DNA of 64,000 bases, from contig JAAESI010000224.1 in assembly GCA_024229515.1 (NCBI GenBank), positions 58,567 through 122,566 of the forward strand, read 5' to 3'. Under the pieces are notes generated by a model. The model was not told where the DNA came from, made no database searches, and saw only the letters and a list, made by a program, of their open reading frames with translations. Every line of letters begins with the position of its first letter. Position 1 is the first letter of the stretch. Positions 43,420-52,022 of the stretch are shown here, piece by piece. Position numbers and translations under genes: made by a program. The DNA is from Pseudomonadota bacterium (lineage in GTDB: Bacteria; Myxococcota_A; UBA796; UBA9615).

Positions 43420-45074
43420 CCGGCGTCCGGGTGGGGCACGGTCAGCCGACGCCGCACGGGGACGTCCGCGGTTTCGACGGTGGTGCCGTCGGGCCAGAGG
43501 ATGCGGACCGACTCGACGACGTCGACCTCGCCGGTGCCGAAGTGCAGGACCGGCGGGGTCTGGGCGTTGCCGCGGGGACCGTTGACCTCGCGGAGCATGG
43601 TGCGATCGCCGTAGGTCACTTCGACCTGGGCGCCGAGGGCGGTGCGGTTGCCGTCGGGGCCTCGAAGGTCGACCTCGAGCCAGCCGCCGTCCCCGCACCG
43701 GTTCATCCACAGCGACGGGGTCGAGCCGGGGGAGCCGCGGAGGATGTCGAGGTAGCCGTCGCCGTCGAAGTCGGCCGAGGCGAGCGCGTAGTTGTCCTCC
43801 ACGGTGTCGAAGCCGATGTCGGCGGAGCGGTCCTCGAAGCCGCCGTCGCCGTCGCCGAACCAGATGAGGTCGGGCCACTCGGTGACGGCCGCGTCGAACA
43901 TGGGGCCGGTCACCTGGGCTCCGTCGATTGCGCCGTCGTTGTCGTAGTCGGCGAAGTCGAACGACCAGCCGATGGTGGAGATGGGGGCGGGCGGGGCGTC
44001 CGGGGTGAGGCCCATCGCGAGGCTGCGGTCGGAGTACAGGTCGTCCTCGCCGACGAGGCAGACGGTGTTGCCGGTGTCGGTGATGCAGTAGTCGAGCAGG
44101 CCGTCGCCGTTGAGGTCGGCGGAGTCCAGCCCCATGCCGTCCATGAGCACCGCGGCGCCGATGTCGGCGGCGTCATCGACCATGGCGGGGAGGCCGTCTT
44201 CTTCGACGCCGTCGTTGCGCCAGAAGGCGATGGGGAGGTCCCGGTCCGACGGGATCAGCAGGTCCTGATCGCCGTCGCCGTCGCGGTCGGTGAAGGTGCC
44301 CGCGAGGCCCAGGGTGCCGCCGCCGGCTGACGGGAGGGTGAGGATCCCGTCGACGACGCCGTCCTCCAGGGTCAGGAGCAAGTCGTCGGTGCCCTCGAAG
44401 GGCTGCGGCTCACCCCGCTCTCCCCCGGGGGGCGGCTGCTGGGGTTCGTGCCGGAACAGGGCGACGTCGATGTCCCCGTCGCCATCGGCGTCGGCCACGG
44501 ACAGCGCGGGGTAGCGATACGCGTCGGGGGGCTGCTCCTGGTAGAGCGTCGACGGCTCCCCGAAGAGGCCGCCGCCCAGGTTCGGATACAGGTAGAGCGT
44601 CGGCGATCCGACGAGGAAGATCTCGGGGAGGCCGTCGTCGTCGACGTCCGCCGCCGCCATCGCCCCGCTGGAGGGGCCGGCGCCGCCGTAGGGGAGCCGC
44701 TCGGTGGGGGTGAAGCTGCCGTCGCCGTCGTTCAGGAACGGCAGAGGCCGTCGCTCCTCGCGGGTGCTGTGCACGATGTCGACGTCGCCGTCGGCGTCCA
44801 GATCGACGGCGAGGAAGTAGACCGGGCCGTACTGGATGTCCTCGATCTCCCGGGTCAGTCCGCGGGCGGCGCCCTCCTCGGTGAAGCGATCGGCGCCGCT
44901 GACGGGGTCGGCGCAGACGATCTCGGCGGACAGCGACGCGCCGGCGGGGAGGTCGACATCCGCGGGGGTCGGCGAGGCGTCGTCGTCGTCGTTTTGAGCC
45001 CCACACCCGAAGGCGAACAGGGCGAGGACCGCGACGGCCGCCGATCGACGACGGTCAGTGATCGTGGTCGCCAC
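43416..45074 (-). CDS. CRTAC1-type lipoprotein (paralog)
   Basis: The only standard start before the lipobox is the GTG at 45074, overlapping the upstream gene by 20 bases. The longer ORF start upstream has no coding character. The lipobox LFAFGC is followed by AQNDDDDAS, a short poly-Asp linker. The shared opening CADPVSGADRFTEEGAARGL, five or more DxDxDG blades (DLDADGDVDIVHS, DADGDGDIDVALF) and an ASPIC/UnbV end (GTGEVDVVESVRILWPDGT) are present. Like its neighbour, it is probably an exported adhesion-type protein. Confidence 0.83.
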   Translation of the reverse strand: MATTITDRRRSAAVAVLALFAFGCGAQNDDDDASPTPADVDLPAGASLSAEIVCADPVSGADRFTEEGAARGLTREIEDIQYGPVYFLAVDLDADGDVDIVHSTREERRPLPFLNDGDGSFTPTERLPYGGAGPSSGAMAAADVDDDGLPEIFLVGSPTLYLYPNLGGGLFGEPSTLYQEQPPDAYRYPALSVADADGDGDIDVALFRHEPQQPPPGGERGEPQPFEGTDDLLLTLEDGVVDGILTLPSAGGGTLGLAGTFTDRDGDGDQDLLIPSDRDLPIAFWRNDGVEEDGLPAMVDDAADIGAAVLMDGMGLDSADLNGDGLLDYCITDTGNTVCLVGEDDLYSDRSLAMGLTPDAPPAPISTIGWSFDFADYDNDGAIDGAQVTGPMFDAAVTEWPDLIWFGDGDGGFEDRSADIGFDTVEDNYALASADFDGDGYLDILRGSPGSTPSLWMNRCGDGGWLEVDLRGPDGNRTALGAQVEVTYGDRTMLREVNGPRGNAQTPPVLHFGTGEVDVVESVRILWPDGTTVETADVPVRRRLTVPHPDAG

Positions 45075-45825
45075 AGGCGAACTCGTGGTCCCGCGGGGGG
45101 ATGCCGAAGCCGCGGCAGTGGTGGTGCCGGACCGCATCCGCGCAGCCGACGGCGGGGGCGCAGACGAAGAAGTGCTCGGTGCACTCGGGGTTGTCGACGC
45201 AGGTGCAGACCGCGTCGGGGCCGCAGTCCGCGTCGGTCTCGCAGTTCATCGTGCAGTGGGGCTCGGGGCCGTTGCCGCCGCCGGGGCAGATGAAGGCTTC
45301 CTGGCCGGCGCAGTCCTCGTCGCCGTAGCAACGCTTGCCGAGGCCGTAGTCGTTGACCGGCTCACCGCTGAGGGGGCCGCAGGTGGTGTCCCAGCCGTCG
45401 ATGCGAGGGAGGCACTCGCTGGGCAGGCAGAGGCTCAGGTTGTCGTTCGCGATGGTGCACACCAGCGGGGGCGGGGTGTCGAAGTCGATCGGCCCGTCGT
45501 GGCACTCCAGGTCCATGCGGCAGCTCTTGCTGCAGACGCCGGCACCGCAGGGCAGCACCCCCTGCACGCAGAACGAACCCTCGGCGGTGCAGTCGTCGTT
45601 GGTCGCGCAGTACTCGCCCAGACCGAGCGGGTTGGCGGGGAAGTCTTCGCAGGCGTAGACGAACCAGGGGTCGCCGACCTCGACGGGATCGCGCTGCCAC
45701 CCCGGAAGGGAGGTGTCGCCCTGCGCCACGGCGGGGGCGTCGGCGCAGAACTCCTCTGCCGGCTCCTCGTCGGGGGGGCAGCCCAGCAGCAGGAGCAGGG
45801 CCGGGATCAGGAGGACTCGCCTCAT
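45055..45825 (-). CDS. Cys-rich lipoprotein
   Basis: The ATG at 45825 gives a lipobox LLLLGC. The mature part of about 240 residues holds some 24 Cys in patterns such as GEYCATNDDCTAEGSFC, GAGVCSKSCRMDLEC and CTMNCETDADCGPDAVC. These recur widely in secreted myxobacterial proteins and should be disulphide-stabilised. A His-rich end (AVRHHHCRGF, CGDHDH) could bind metal. The start of the next CRTAC1 gene lies within its end. Function not known; a surface location is inferred. Confidence 0.75.
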   Translation of the reverse strand: MRRVLLIPALLLLLGCPPDEEPAEEFCADAPAVAQGDTSLPGWQRDPVEVGDPWFVYACEDFPANPLGLGEYCATNDDCTAEGSFCVQGVLPCGAGVCSKSCRMDLECHDGPIDFDTPPPLVCTIANDNLSLCLPSECLPRIDGWDTTCGPLSGEPVNDYGLGKRCYGDEDCAGQEAFICPGGGNGPEPHCTMNCETDADCGPDAVCTCVDNPECTEHFFVCAPAVGCADAVRHHHCRGFGIPPRDHEFACGDHDH

Positions 45826-45860
45826 GCCGCGACGGTAGCAGTTCGGGGGACGCGGTCGCA

Positions 45861-46964
45861 TCAGAAGTTGAAGTGGGCGCCGAGCCCGTAAGAGCGGAAG
45901 CGGGCTTCGTCGGGGGGGCACTCCTCCTCGACGTCGCCGCGATCCTCGGGGGGACCGCCGAGGCAGGAGCCGCCGGTGGTGAACGCGGACAGGTCATCGA
46001 CCTGCACCTGGTAGAGCCGCTCCTGCTCCTCGTCCCCGATGCCCCAGTAGATGACGTTGCCGACGAAGAAGGCGGGCGAGCGGGTGACGAGCTCGACCAC
46101 CTCGATCTCGCCCTCGGCGTCGAACCGCGTGAGCAGCCCCTCGGTGCCGAAGACCTCGATGAGGGCGGGGCTGGGGGGACCGAAGGTGTCGTCGTCGTTC
46201 AGCGACACGCTCAGCATGCGGTGGAAGTTGTCGTAGATGGACTGCTGGTTGTGCGCCAGGGGGCTCCACAGGCCGACGAGGATGCCGCCGACCCCCCGCG
46301 CCTTCATCACGATCGCCTTGCCCGGGTAGGCGACGCCCCGCCAGTCGCCGTCGTCGCTGTGGACGATGAAGTCCTGCGGGTGATCCCCGCCGAGGCTCCA
46401 CGTGGCGATGACGTCGGCGGTGCCGGCGTCGGGCTGGTTCTCGCCGAAGCGGAACTGGTCGAACACGGTGTAGGCGCTGTCGCGCCACTGGAGGAAGAAG
46501 CCGCCGTCCGCGTCGATGGTCACGAAGGCGTAGTCGGCGGACGTCGAGGTGCCGTCCTCGCGCACGTGGAGCACGGTGTAGAGCCCGGGGATGAGCGGCT
46601 CGAGCCGTTCGGCGTCGATGTTGGTCTCGGCCGCGTACACCAGCCGGGACTCGGACCCTTCGCCCGGAAGCTCGGCGACGAGGGTCGAGTCGGGCAGGTC
46701 GACGCCGTACATGAGCCGGTCGCCGCCCTCGAATCCGAGGAAGCCGGTGAGCCAGCCGTCGTCGAGCTCGCTGAAGGAGCCCTCGCCGCGCTCCGCACCG
46801 TCGGCGCTGGCGGCGCGCCACGTACCGGCGTCGCGGTCGATGAAGAGGTCGACGAGGGTGCCGTCGATGTCCAGCCCGCGGTGGGTCGGCGCAGGTCCTT
46901 CCTCGACCGGTTCTTCGCAAGCCGCGAACCCGAGGGCGGCGGCGACAAGCCAGGCGCCCCTCAC
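45861..46964 (-). CDS. Lipoprotein of unknown function, possible beta-propeller
   Basis: The GTG at 46964 overlaps the monooxygenase-like gene stop (GTGA) and gives a lipobox GFAAC. The 367-residue mature part is beta-rich with repeated Gly-Asp turns (DIDGTLVDLFIDRD, VTIDADGGFFLQW, FVGNVIYWGIGDEEQ), as in a propeller. Cys residues cluster at the C-terminus (GGSCLGGPP, EECPPDEA). I do not recognise the family. Coupling with the copper/heme protein suggests a partner in the same envelope complex. Confidence 0.68.
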   Translation of the reverse strand: MRGAWLVAAALGFAACEEPVEEGPAPTHRGLDIDGTLVDLFIDRDAGTWRAASADGAERGEGSFSELDDGWLTGFLGFEGGDRLMYGVDLPDSTLVAELPGEGSESRLVYAAETNIDAERLEPLIPGLYTVLHVREDGTSTSADYAFVTIDADGGFFLQWRDSAYTVFDQFRFGENQPDAGTADVIATWSLGGDHPQDFIVHSDDGDWRGVAYPGKAIVMKARGVGGILVGLWSPLAHNQQSIYDNFHRMLSVSLNDDDTFGPPSPALIEVFGTEGLLTRFDAEGEIEVVELVTRSPAFFVGNVIYWGIGDEEQERLYQVQVDDLSAFTTGGSCLGGPPEDRGDVEEECPPDEARFRSYGLGAHFNF

Positions 46965-48301
46965 GGCACGTCGTCCACCAGCCCGAGCACGCCCACGCAC
47001 ATCTCGGCCAGCTCGCCGGGCCCGAGGCCCATGGTGAAGGTCGCGTCGTGCCCCTCGGCCTCGAGCACGTCGCGGAGCCCGAAGTTGGCCCAGGTGTTGT
47101 CGTACTCGCAGCTCACGGACAGGGGGTCGCCCCCGGACAGGGGGGGGAGCTCCTCGAGCGGCGCGTCGTACTGGTACAGCCGCATCCAGTCGAGGTTCCA
47201 CTCCGGAACCGAGAGCAGGCAGTCCGAGCCGCTCCGCAACTCCAGGCCGGAGCCGGCGTGGTTGAGCCGCCCCGAGACCGACCAGAGGCGCGACGCGGGC
47301 ACATCCGCGGGCACGACGGTCTGCAGCTCTTCGACGTGCTGGTTCAGCTCCTGGGGGATGGAGAAGGGGGCGTCGGTGACGACCGCCGCGGGCTGGTTGC
47401 TGCCGACGACCTCGAACCGCGCCTCCCGGGCGGGAGCTTCGTCCGTCCACTTCATGTCGATGGCGGTCTGGTCGAGGCCGCCGGTCTCCCGCCACGCGTG
47501 GTAGTGGACCTGCATCAGCAGCCGGCTTCCGGGTTCGGCGCGCACGCCGCTGTCCTCGGGCAGGCGCAGCGGGGGCGAGTCGGGGAGCCACATCACCAGC
47601 GGCTGGAACCCGTCGTCGGCGATGCTGGAGAAGCACTCGAAGCTCCCCTCGGGGCCCAGCCGGTCATCGACCTCGGCGGCCTGCTCGGGGGGCACCAGGT
47701 ACAGGAACACGTGGTGGAGCAAGTCCAGCGCGTCGGGCACGACCTGGGCCGCGGTCAGCCAGTGAGGGACGTCGAACTCGGGGTCCAATACGAAGCAGAA
47801 GTAGCCGTTGTCCGCCGTGCCGATGTCCCAGGTGGAGCCACGATCCAGGCGGTGGGTGGCGTCCTCGAGTTCGCGATCGATCGGCGCCGGCAGCGGGGCG
47901 GCCGTGGCGGGATCCCCCTCGGGGGCGTCGCGGCGGCCCCAGTCGACGATGAGATCGATCTCGTCCTGGCTCAGCCGGACGTCGTGCTTGAAGGGGTGCG
48001 GCGGCTCACAGGTGTCGGACGCCACCGCGCTCCACGGCGGCATGACCCGCTGGCGGATGTTGTTGCCGATCCACTGGGACAGGACCTTGGCCTCGTCGTA
48101 GTCGTCGAAGGCGAAGGGTCCGATGTTCCCCTCGCTGTGGCAGTGCACGCAGTGGGCGTGGAACAGGGGCGCGATGTCCTGGTGCCAGGTCGGTCCGTCC
48201 TCGGCATTGGCGCTCGCGTCGTCGTCGTCGCTGGGCGACCCGCACGCGGTCGCGGCGAGCGCCACCGCCAGGAAGAGCGGGAAGAGGAAGGAGCGCTGCA
48301 T
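46961..48301 (-). CDS. Cytochrome c / copper type II monooxygenase-like lipoprotein
   Basis: The 446-residue lipoprotein (lipobox LAATAC, Cys20; DDDDAS after it) has a c-type heme motif CVHCH (51-55) in a sequence typical of cytochrome-like domains (IAPLFHAHCVHCHSEGNIGPFAF, VMPPW). The following part carries LLHHVFLYL (His196-His197) and LLMQVHYHAW (His266, His268), matching the copper ligands of ascorbate-dependent type II monooxygenases such as peptidylglycine monooxygenase. A third Met/His site is not clear to me. If active, the heme part could feed electrons to the copper domain. It heads a minus-strand operon of exported proteins. Confidence 0.75.
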   Translation of the reverse strand: MQRSFLFPLFLAVALAATACGSPSDDDDASANAEDGPTWHQDIAPLFHAHCVHCHSEGNIGPFAFDDYDEAKVLSQWIGNNIRQRVMPPWSAVASDTCEPPHPFKHDVRLSQDEIDLIVDWGRRDAPEGDPATAAPLPAPIDRELEDATHRLDRGSTWDIGTADNGYFCFVLDPEFDVPHWLTAAQVVPDALDLLHHVFLYLVPPEQAAEVDDRLGPEGSFECFSSIADDGFQPLVMWLPDSPPLRLPEDSGVRAEPGSRLLMQVHYHAWRETGGLDQTAIDMKWTDEAPAREARFEVVGSNQPAAVVTDAPFSIPQELNQHVEELQTVVPADVPASRLWSVSGRLNHAGSGLELRSGSDCLLSVPEWNLDWMRLYQYDAPLEELPPLSGGDPLSVSCEYDNTWANFGLRDVLEAEGHDATFTMGLGPGELAEMCVGVLGLVDDVP

Positions 48302-48308
48302 CGGACCG

Positions 48309-48884
48309 CTACTCAGAGACCAGGTTGAGTTCGATGTCGAGCGTGTACTCGTTCAACGTCGGCATCGTGATGGTCGGGAACGACGCCACGGTCAGGTCCC
48401 CCGCGGTCGGACCCCCGAGCCCCCCGGAGTCGTCCTCGTCGAAGAAGATCTCGACCGTGTAGGGGTTGCTGCTGGGGGGGATGCCGGGGATTTCGTAGGC
48501 GCTGCCGGCTTCGTCGGAGAGGTCGAAGGTCTCGAGCGTCAGGTTCGCCACGATGCTGTCGGGGCCGATGCCGAGGGTGGGGTCCGACAGGGTCAGGTAG
48601 AGGCCGCCGAGGCCGTCCCCGCTGAGGTCGACGGAGCGGGAGACGGCGCCGTTGAGGATCGCGCCGATGATGACGACGGCGCTGTCGTCGTCGTCCCCGA
48701 GACCGGAGTCGTCGTCGTCGGTGGCGTCGTCGTCGTCCGTCGCATCGTCGTCGTCGTCGGTGGCGTCGTCGTCATCGCCGGAGTCGTCGTCGTCGCCGAC
48801 CGAGGAGTCGTCGTCATCGTCGGGGCAGCCGGTCAAAGCGAGCGGGAAGGTCAACGACAACATCAGAAACAGCAGGGGTCGCAT
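48309..48884 (-). CDS. Poly-Asp lipoprotein
   Basis: The ATG at 48884 gives a lipobox LALTGC, followed directly by PDDDDDSS and about 45 residues of Asp blocks with Ala/Thr/Ser/Gly spacers. The domain of about 125 residues looks like a single beta sandwich (YLTLSDPTLGIGPDSIVANLTLETFDL). It is not recognised. The 3' end lies 7 bases before the monooxygenase gene start on the same strand, so it may lead that operon. Confidence 0.72.
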   Translation of the reverse strand: MRPLLFLMLSLTFPLALTGCPDDDDDSSVGDDDDSGDDDDATDDDDDATDDDDATDDDDSGLGDDDDSAVVIIGAILNGAVSRSVDLSGDGLGGLYLTLSDPTLGIGPDSIVANLTLETFDLSDEAGSAYEIPGIPPSSNPYTVEIFFDEDDSGGLGGPTAGDLTVASFPTITMPTLNEYTLDIELNLVSE

Positions 48885-49020
48885 GGCCGAACTGTACATC
48901 GGGGGACAAGGGGTCGCTTCGGGAAAATTCGGCCCGAGAAGCGGCCGCGCGGATTCGCCCTTATCGACCCCCGTGACCTCGTGTAGAAGACCAAGACTCG
49001 TTGGGGGACGAGGAGGACCC

Positions 49021-49836
49021 ATGACCGCTCGCAACACCCTTTTGGCGCTCCTGTTTCTCGTGGGCCTCACCCTCGTGGCGGCCGCGTGCACGCCTCAGCG
49101 AGGCAGCAACCGCGACGACGACGACGACGACTCGGCCGCAGGCGACGACGACGACGCTACGGACGATGACGACGTCGCCGACGATGACGATGTCGCGGAC
49201 GATGACGACGTCGCCGACGATGACGATGTCGCGGACGACGACGATGTCGTGGACGATGACGATGTCGGACCCGACGACGACGATGTCGGACCCGACGACG
49301 ACGACTCCGTCGAACCCGACGACGACGACGACGACGATGACTCCGTCGGACCCGACGACGACGACGACTCCGTCGGGGACGACGACGACTCCATCGGCGC
49401 CGCCTACTACACGGCCACGGGAGTCGGCCTTCCCCTGCTGATCCCGCCCACGGGAACCTCGGGGACGACGGTCGCTTCCAGCGACACCACCCCCTTCGGC
49501 ACGATCGTGGACGTGGACGTCACCATCGACCTGGACCACACGTTCATGGCCGACCTGGACATCACGCTGACCTCGCCCGATGGCACCGACGTGCTCCTGT
49601 TCAACAACCACGGCGGCGGCGGCAACGACTTGTCGAACACGACGTTCGACGACGGTGGGTCCACGAGCATCTCCGCCGGCTCGCCGCCCTACGGCGGCAC
49701 CTACAGCCCGTACCTGCCCCTCTACGCGCTCAACGGGGAGAACAGCGGCGGGGTCTGGATCCTGACGATCGTGGACGGCGCGGGCGGCGACTCCGGCACC
49801 CTCTACTCCTGGACGGTCGACATCGCCGTCGAGTAG
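49021..49836 (+). CDS. Poly-Asp lipoprotein with a C-terminal P-domain
   Basis: The ATG at 49021 follows AGGAGG and opens a signal peptide ending in LVAAAC, then TPQRGSNR, the same motif seen after the lipobox at 4430. A linker of about 90 residues made almost only of Asp with V, A, G, P and S follows. The C-terminal domain (about 130-271) matches a proprotein-convertase P-domain (DITLTSPDGTDVLLFNNHGGGGNDL, GVWILTIVDGAGGDSGTLYSW). No protease is fused. A surface binding or spacing role is inferred. Confidence 0.8.
   Translation: MTARNTLLALLFLVGLTLVAAACTPQRGSNRDDDDDDSAAGDDDDATDDDDVADDDDVADDDDVADDDDVADDDDVVDDDDVGPDDDDVGPDDDDSVEPDDDDDDDDSVGPDDDDDSVGDDDDSIGAAYYTATGVGLPLLIPPTGTSGTTVASSDTTPFGTIVDVDVTIDLDHTFMADLDITLTSPDGTDVLLFNNHGGGGNDLSNTTFDDGGSTSISAGSPPYGGTYSPYLPLYALNGENSGGVWILTIVDGAGGDSGTLYSWTVDIAVE
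49162..49269 (+). repeat. 18-base units encoding DDDDVx, with a perfect 36-base higher-order repeat
   Basis: Six 18-base units encode Asp4-Val-x in a row; 49162-49197 and 49198-49233 are identical. The alternation of GAT and GAC within the unit shows this is a repeat at DNA level, not just codon choice. Confidence 0.85.
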
Positions 49837-49845
49837 GTCCCCTCC

Positions 49846-50880
49846 TCAGGGGGTCAGCCAGCCCAGTTCATCCAGCTTCGCCAGCACGGTCCTGGCGATG
49901 AGCGCGTGCCCTTCCGCGTTGGCGTGGATGGGGTCGTGGAAGTACAGCCCCGAGTCGGTGCCCAGCGCTTCGAAGGTGGCGCAGACGTCGGCGACGGCGG
50001 CGAATCCGGCGGTGGTGTCCTTGCAGCCGGCGCGCCCTCCGGGGCCAACCTCCGAGCTGACCTGAGCCATGTGGAGCACCTCGAAGCCGTGTTCGGCGCC
50101 CAGGGCATCCACCGCCTCGCGGTTGGTCCGGGTCAGCTCGACGGGCACTCGCACCGCCTCGATGTCGGCCGATCCGGCGACCGGCTTGAGCATCCGACGG
50201 AGCAGTCGGTAGACGAACGAGGCGCTGGCGACGCGGACCGCGTTGTTGACGAAGCCGGGCACCGCCGCAACCTCGTGATCGGGGGCGGCGTAGCCGACGC
50301 TGAGGGGCAGTCCGTCGTTCATGCCGAGGTCGAAGATGACGATGTCGGGCTCGAACGCGAGCCCGTACTTCCGGAGGAACGCGAGCCCCTGGAAGGTCGT
50401 GTGCCCGGGGCAGGCGGCGTTGATCATCTCCCACTTGCCGGGCCCGACGCGGGCCTCCAGCATCTGTCCGACCACGGCGAGGTAGGCCTCTTCGGTCTCG
50501 ACCCACATGCCGTACGGGTGGGAGCCGCCCAGGAGCATGATCCGGCGCACGCCGTCGGGCTTGGCGACGGTGAGCTCGGGGCTGCGGTGGCCGTGGCGGT
50601 TGAGGACGAGCGGCCGCTTGCCGTAGACCGCCCGGGCGCTCGCCTTGCCCCGGAACCCGGGCTTGGGGCGCCAGATGGTGAAGTCGTCGGTGATGAAGAA
50701 GCCGTTGCTGTACGCCGACTTGGCGTTGACGAGCCACTCGGGGTCGGCCTCGCCCAGCGGGATCAGCGGCTCCTCGTCGCCCATGACGGTCAGCGTGACG
50801 GCGCTGACGCCCTCGAGCAGGAGCCACACTCCGATGACCGCCGCGACGGCGAAGAATGCACGACGGGTCCGCTCCGACAT
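49846..50880 (-). CDS. SGNH/GDSL-type hydrolase with an N-terminal membrane anchor
   Basis: The 344-residue product starts with a membrane helix (about 7-30). The SGNH blocks appear in order: LLGGSHPYG (nucleophile Ser in GGSH, about 120), NAACPGHTT (Gly block), DLGMNDG (Gly-x-Asn-Asp) and DPIHANAEGHALIA (Asp-x-x-His). The enzyme probably cleaves an ester, for example an O-acetyl group on a surface sugar or a lipid ester. The substrate is not visible from sequence. It faces a poly-Asp lipoprotein gene with only 9 bases between stops. Confidence 0.84.
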   Translation of the reverse strand: MSERTRRAFFAVAAVIGVWLLLEGVSAVTLTVMGDEEPLIPLGEADPEWLVNAKSAYSNGFFITDDFTIWRPKPGFRGKASARAVYGKRPLVLNRHGHRSPELTVAKPDGVRRIMLLGGSHPYGMWVETEEAYLAVVGQMLEARVGPGKWEMINAACPGHTTFQGLAFLRKYGLAFEPDIVIFDLGMNDGLPLSVGYAAPDHEVAAVPGFVNNAVRVASASFVYRLLRRMLKPVAGSADIEAVRVPVELTRTNREAVDALGAEHGFEVLHMAQVSSEVGPGGRAGCKDTTAGFAAVADVCATFEALGTDSGLYFHDPIHANAEGHALIARTVLAKLDELGWLTP

Positions 50881-50917
50881 CGCCTCAGTGTGGCACGCCG
50901 GCTGCTACGGTGCCGAG

Positions 50918-51931
50918 ATGCGGTGGGCGCTCGGTTTGGGGTTCTTGATGGTCGCGGCGGCGTGCTCGCAGCCTCCACCGGAGCCGACGCCGGCGCCCAC
51001 GCCGCAGGCCCGCCGAGGTCCCGAGGGGGAGGGTCCGCAGGGGGGCCGGGTCGGTCGCATGCAGCCGTCGCCCGACGAGCTCGACCAGGTCCGCGCGCTG
51101 TGCGCCGAACCGCTGGTGCTGCCCACCGAGGGCTTCACCGATCCGCTGACCGATGCCCACGTGCATGTGCCCCTGCGGGTCGATCAGGGCCCCTTCGCCC
51201 TGGCCCTGCTGCGGGACATGAACCAGTACGGCGTGACCCGGGCGATGGTCCAGCCGGACCACTCCCCGGAGATGACCCAGAACCAGGGGCTGATGGGCGC
51301 GGTGCGCAAGCAGGAGGCGGCCTGGGGCACGCTCGCGGAGGCGTGCTCGCGGTTGGTGCCGATGGTCTACGCCTTCGACCCCGCCGATCCGGCGGCGGTG
51401 GACTACGCCCGCCCGCTCCTGGAGTCCGGGCGATACGGCGGCATCGGCGAGATGGAGTTCCAGCACGGCCGCATGGGCATCGCCCACCCGCCGGACAGCG
51501 AGGCGATGCAGACGCTGTACGGCATCGTCGCGGAGCAAGGCCTCGCGGTGCACTTCCAGGCGGACCTGGAGGAGGCGCCAGCCGATCTGGGGCCCCGGCT
51601 CAAGGCGACGATCGAGGGGCACCCGAAGGTCCGCTTCGTCTGGTTCGCCTGCGGGCGTGAGCTCTTCCACTGGGAGCTGCCGAACCTGTGGTGCGGCGCC
51701 TTCATCCACCCCGACGTGCACGCTCCCCCCGACGAGGTCGTCGCCCGGTCGCTGCTGGGCACCGATACCGGGCCCCACGGGTTCCCCGCGGCGAGCAAGG
51801 GAGCGGTTCCGTACGACGATCTGGGGACCGCGATGACGGGGGCGAGGGAGAGCCTCGGGGCGTTGCCGCCGGAGGTGGCGCGGGCGGCGGCGTCGGGGAA
51901 CTTCGACGCGGTGTTTCCGAAGGAGCGGTGA
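50918..51931 (+). CDS. TIM-barrel metal-dependent hydrolase-like lipoprotein
   Basis: The ATG at 50918 gives a lipobox VAAAC followed by a Pro-rich linker (PPPEPTPAPTP). The mature protein has TDAHVHVPL, the first metal-binding His-x-His of amidohydrolase-2-like barrels, and IGEMEFQHGRMGI, VHFQADLEEAP and a later IHPDVHAPPDE and LLGTDTGPHG, fitting further metal ligands. The usual lysine or Asp pattern is not fully clear, so activity is unproven. An exported hydrolase is unusual for this family. Substrate unknown. Confidence 0.72.
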   Translation: MRWALGLGFLMVAAACSQPPPEPTPAPTPQARRGPEGEGPQGGRVGRMQPSPDELDQVRALCAEPLVLPTEGFTDPLTDAHVHVPLRVDQGPFALALLRDMNQYGVTRAMVQPDHSPEMTQNQGLMGAVRKQEAAWGTLAEACSRLVPMVYAFDPADPAAVDYARPLLESGRYGGIGEMEFQHGRMGIAHPPDSEAMQTLYGIVAEQGLAVHFQADLEEAPADLGPRLKATIEGHPKVRFVWFACGRELFHWELPNLWCGAFIHPDVHAPPDEVVARSLLGTDTGPHGFPAASKGAVPYDDLGTAMTGARESLGALPPEVARAAASGNFDAVFPKER

Positions 51932-52022
51932 GGGCGTCAGGCGGCGCCTGGATGTCAAGGGTTTGTAAAGCAATGAGACTGGTCGAGGCTTCTCTCCGTC
52001 TGGGGCGGTGAAGGGGGGTCCC

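Noticed and set aside
49162..49269. Regular repeats that could be taken for a CRISPR array
   Set aside because: The units are contiguous codons without spacers and lie in frame in a lipoprotein gene.
49095..49394. Ser-rich protein encoded opposite the poly-Asp tract
   Set aside because: Poly-Ser is simply the reverse reading of the GAC repeats; the same holds for the poly-Thr frames.
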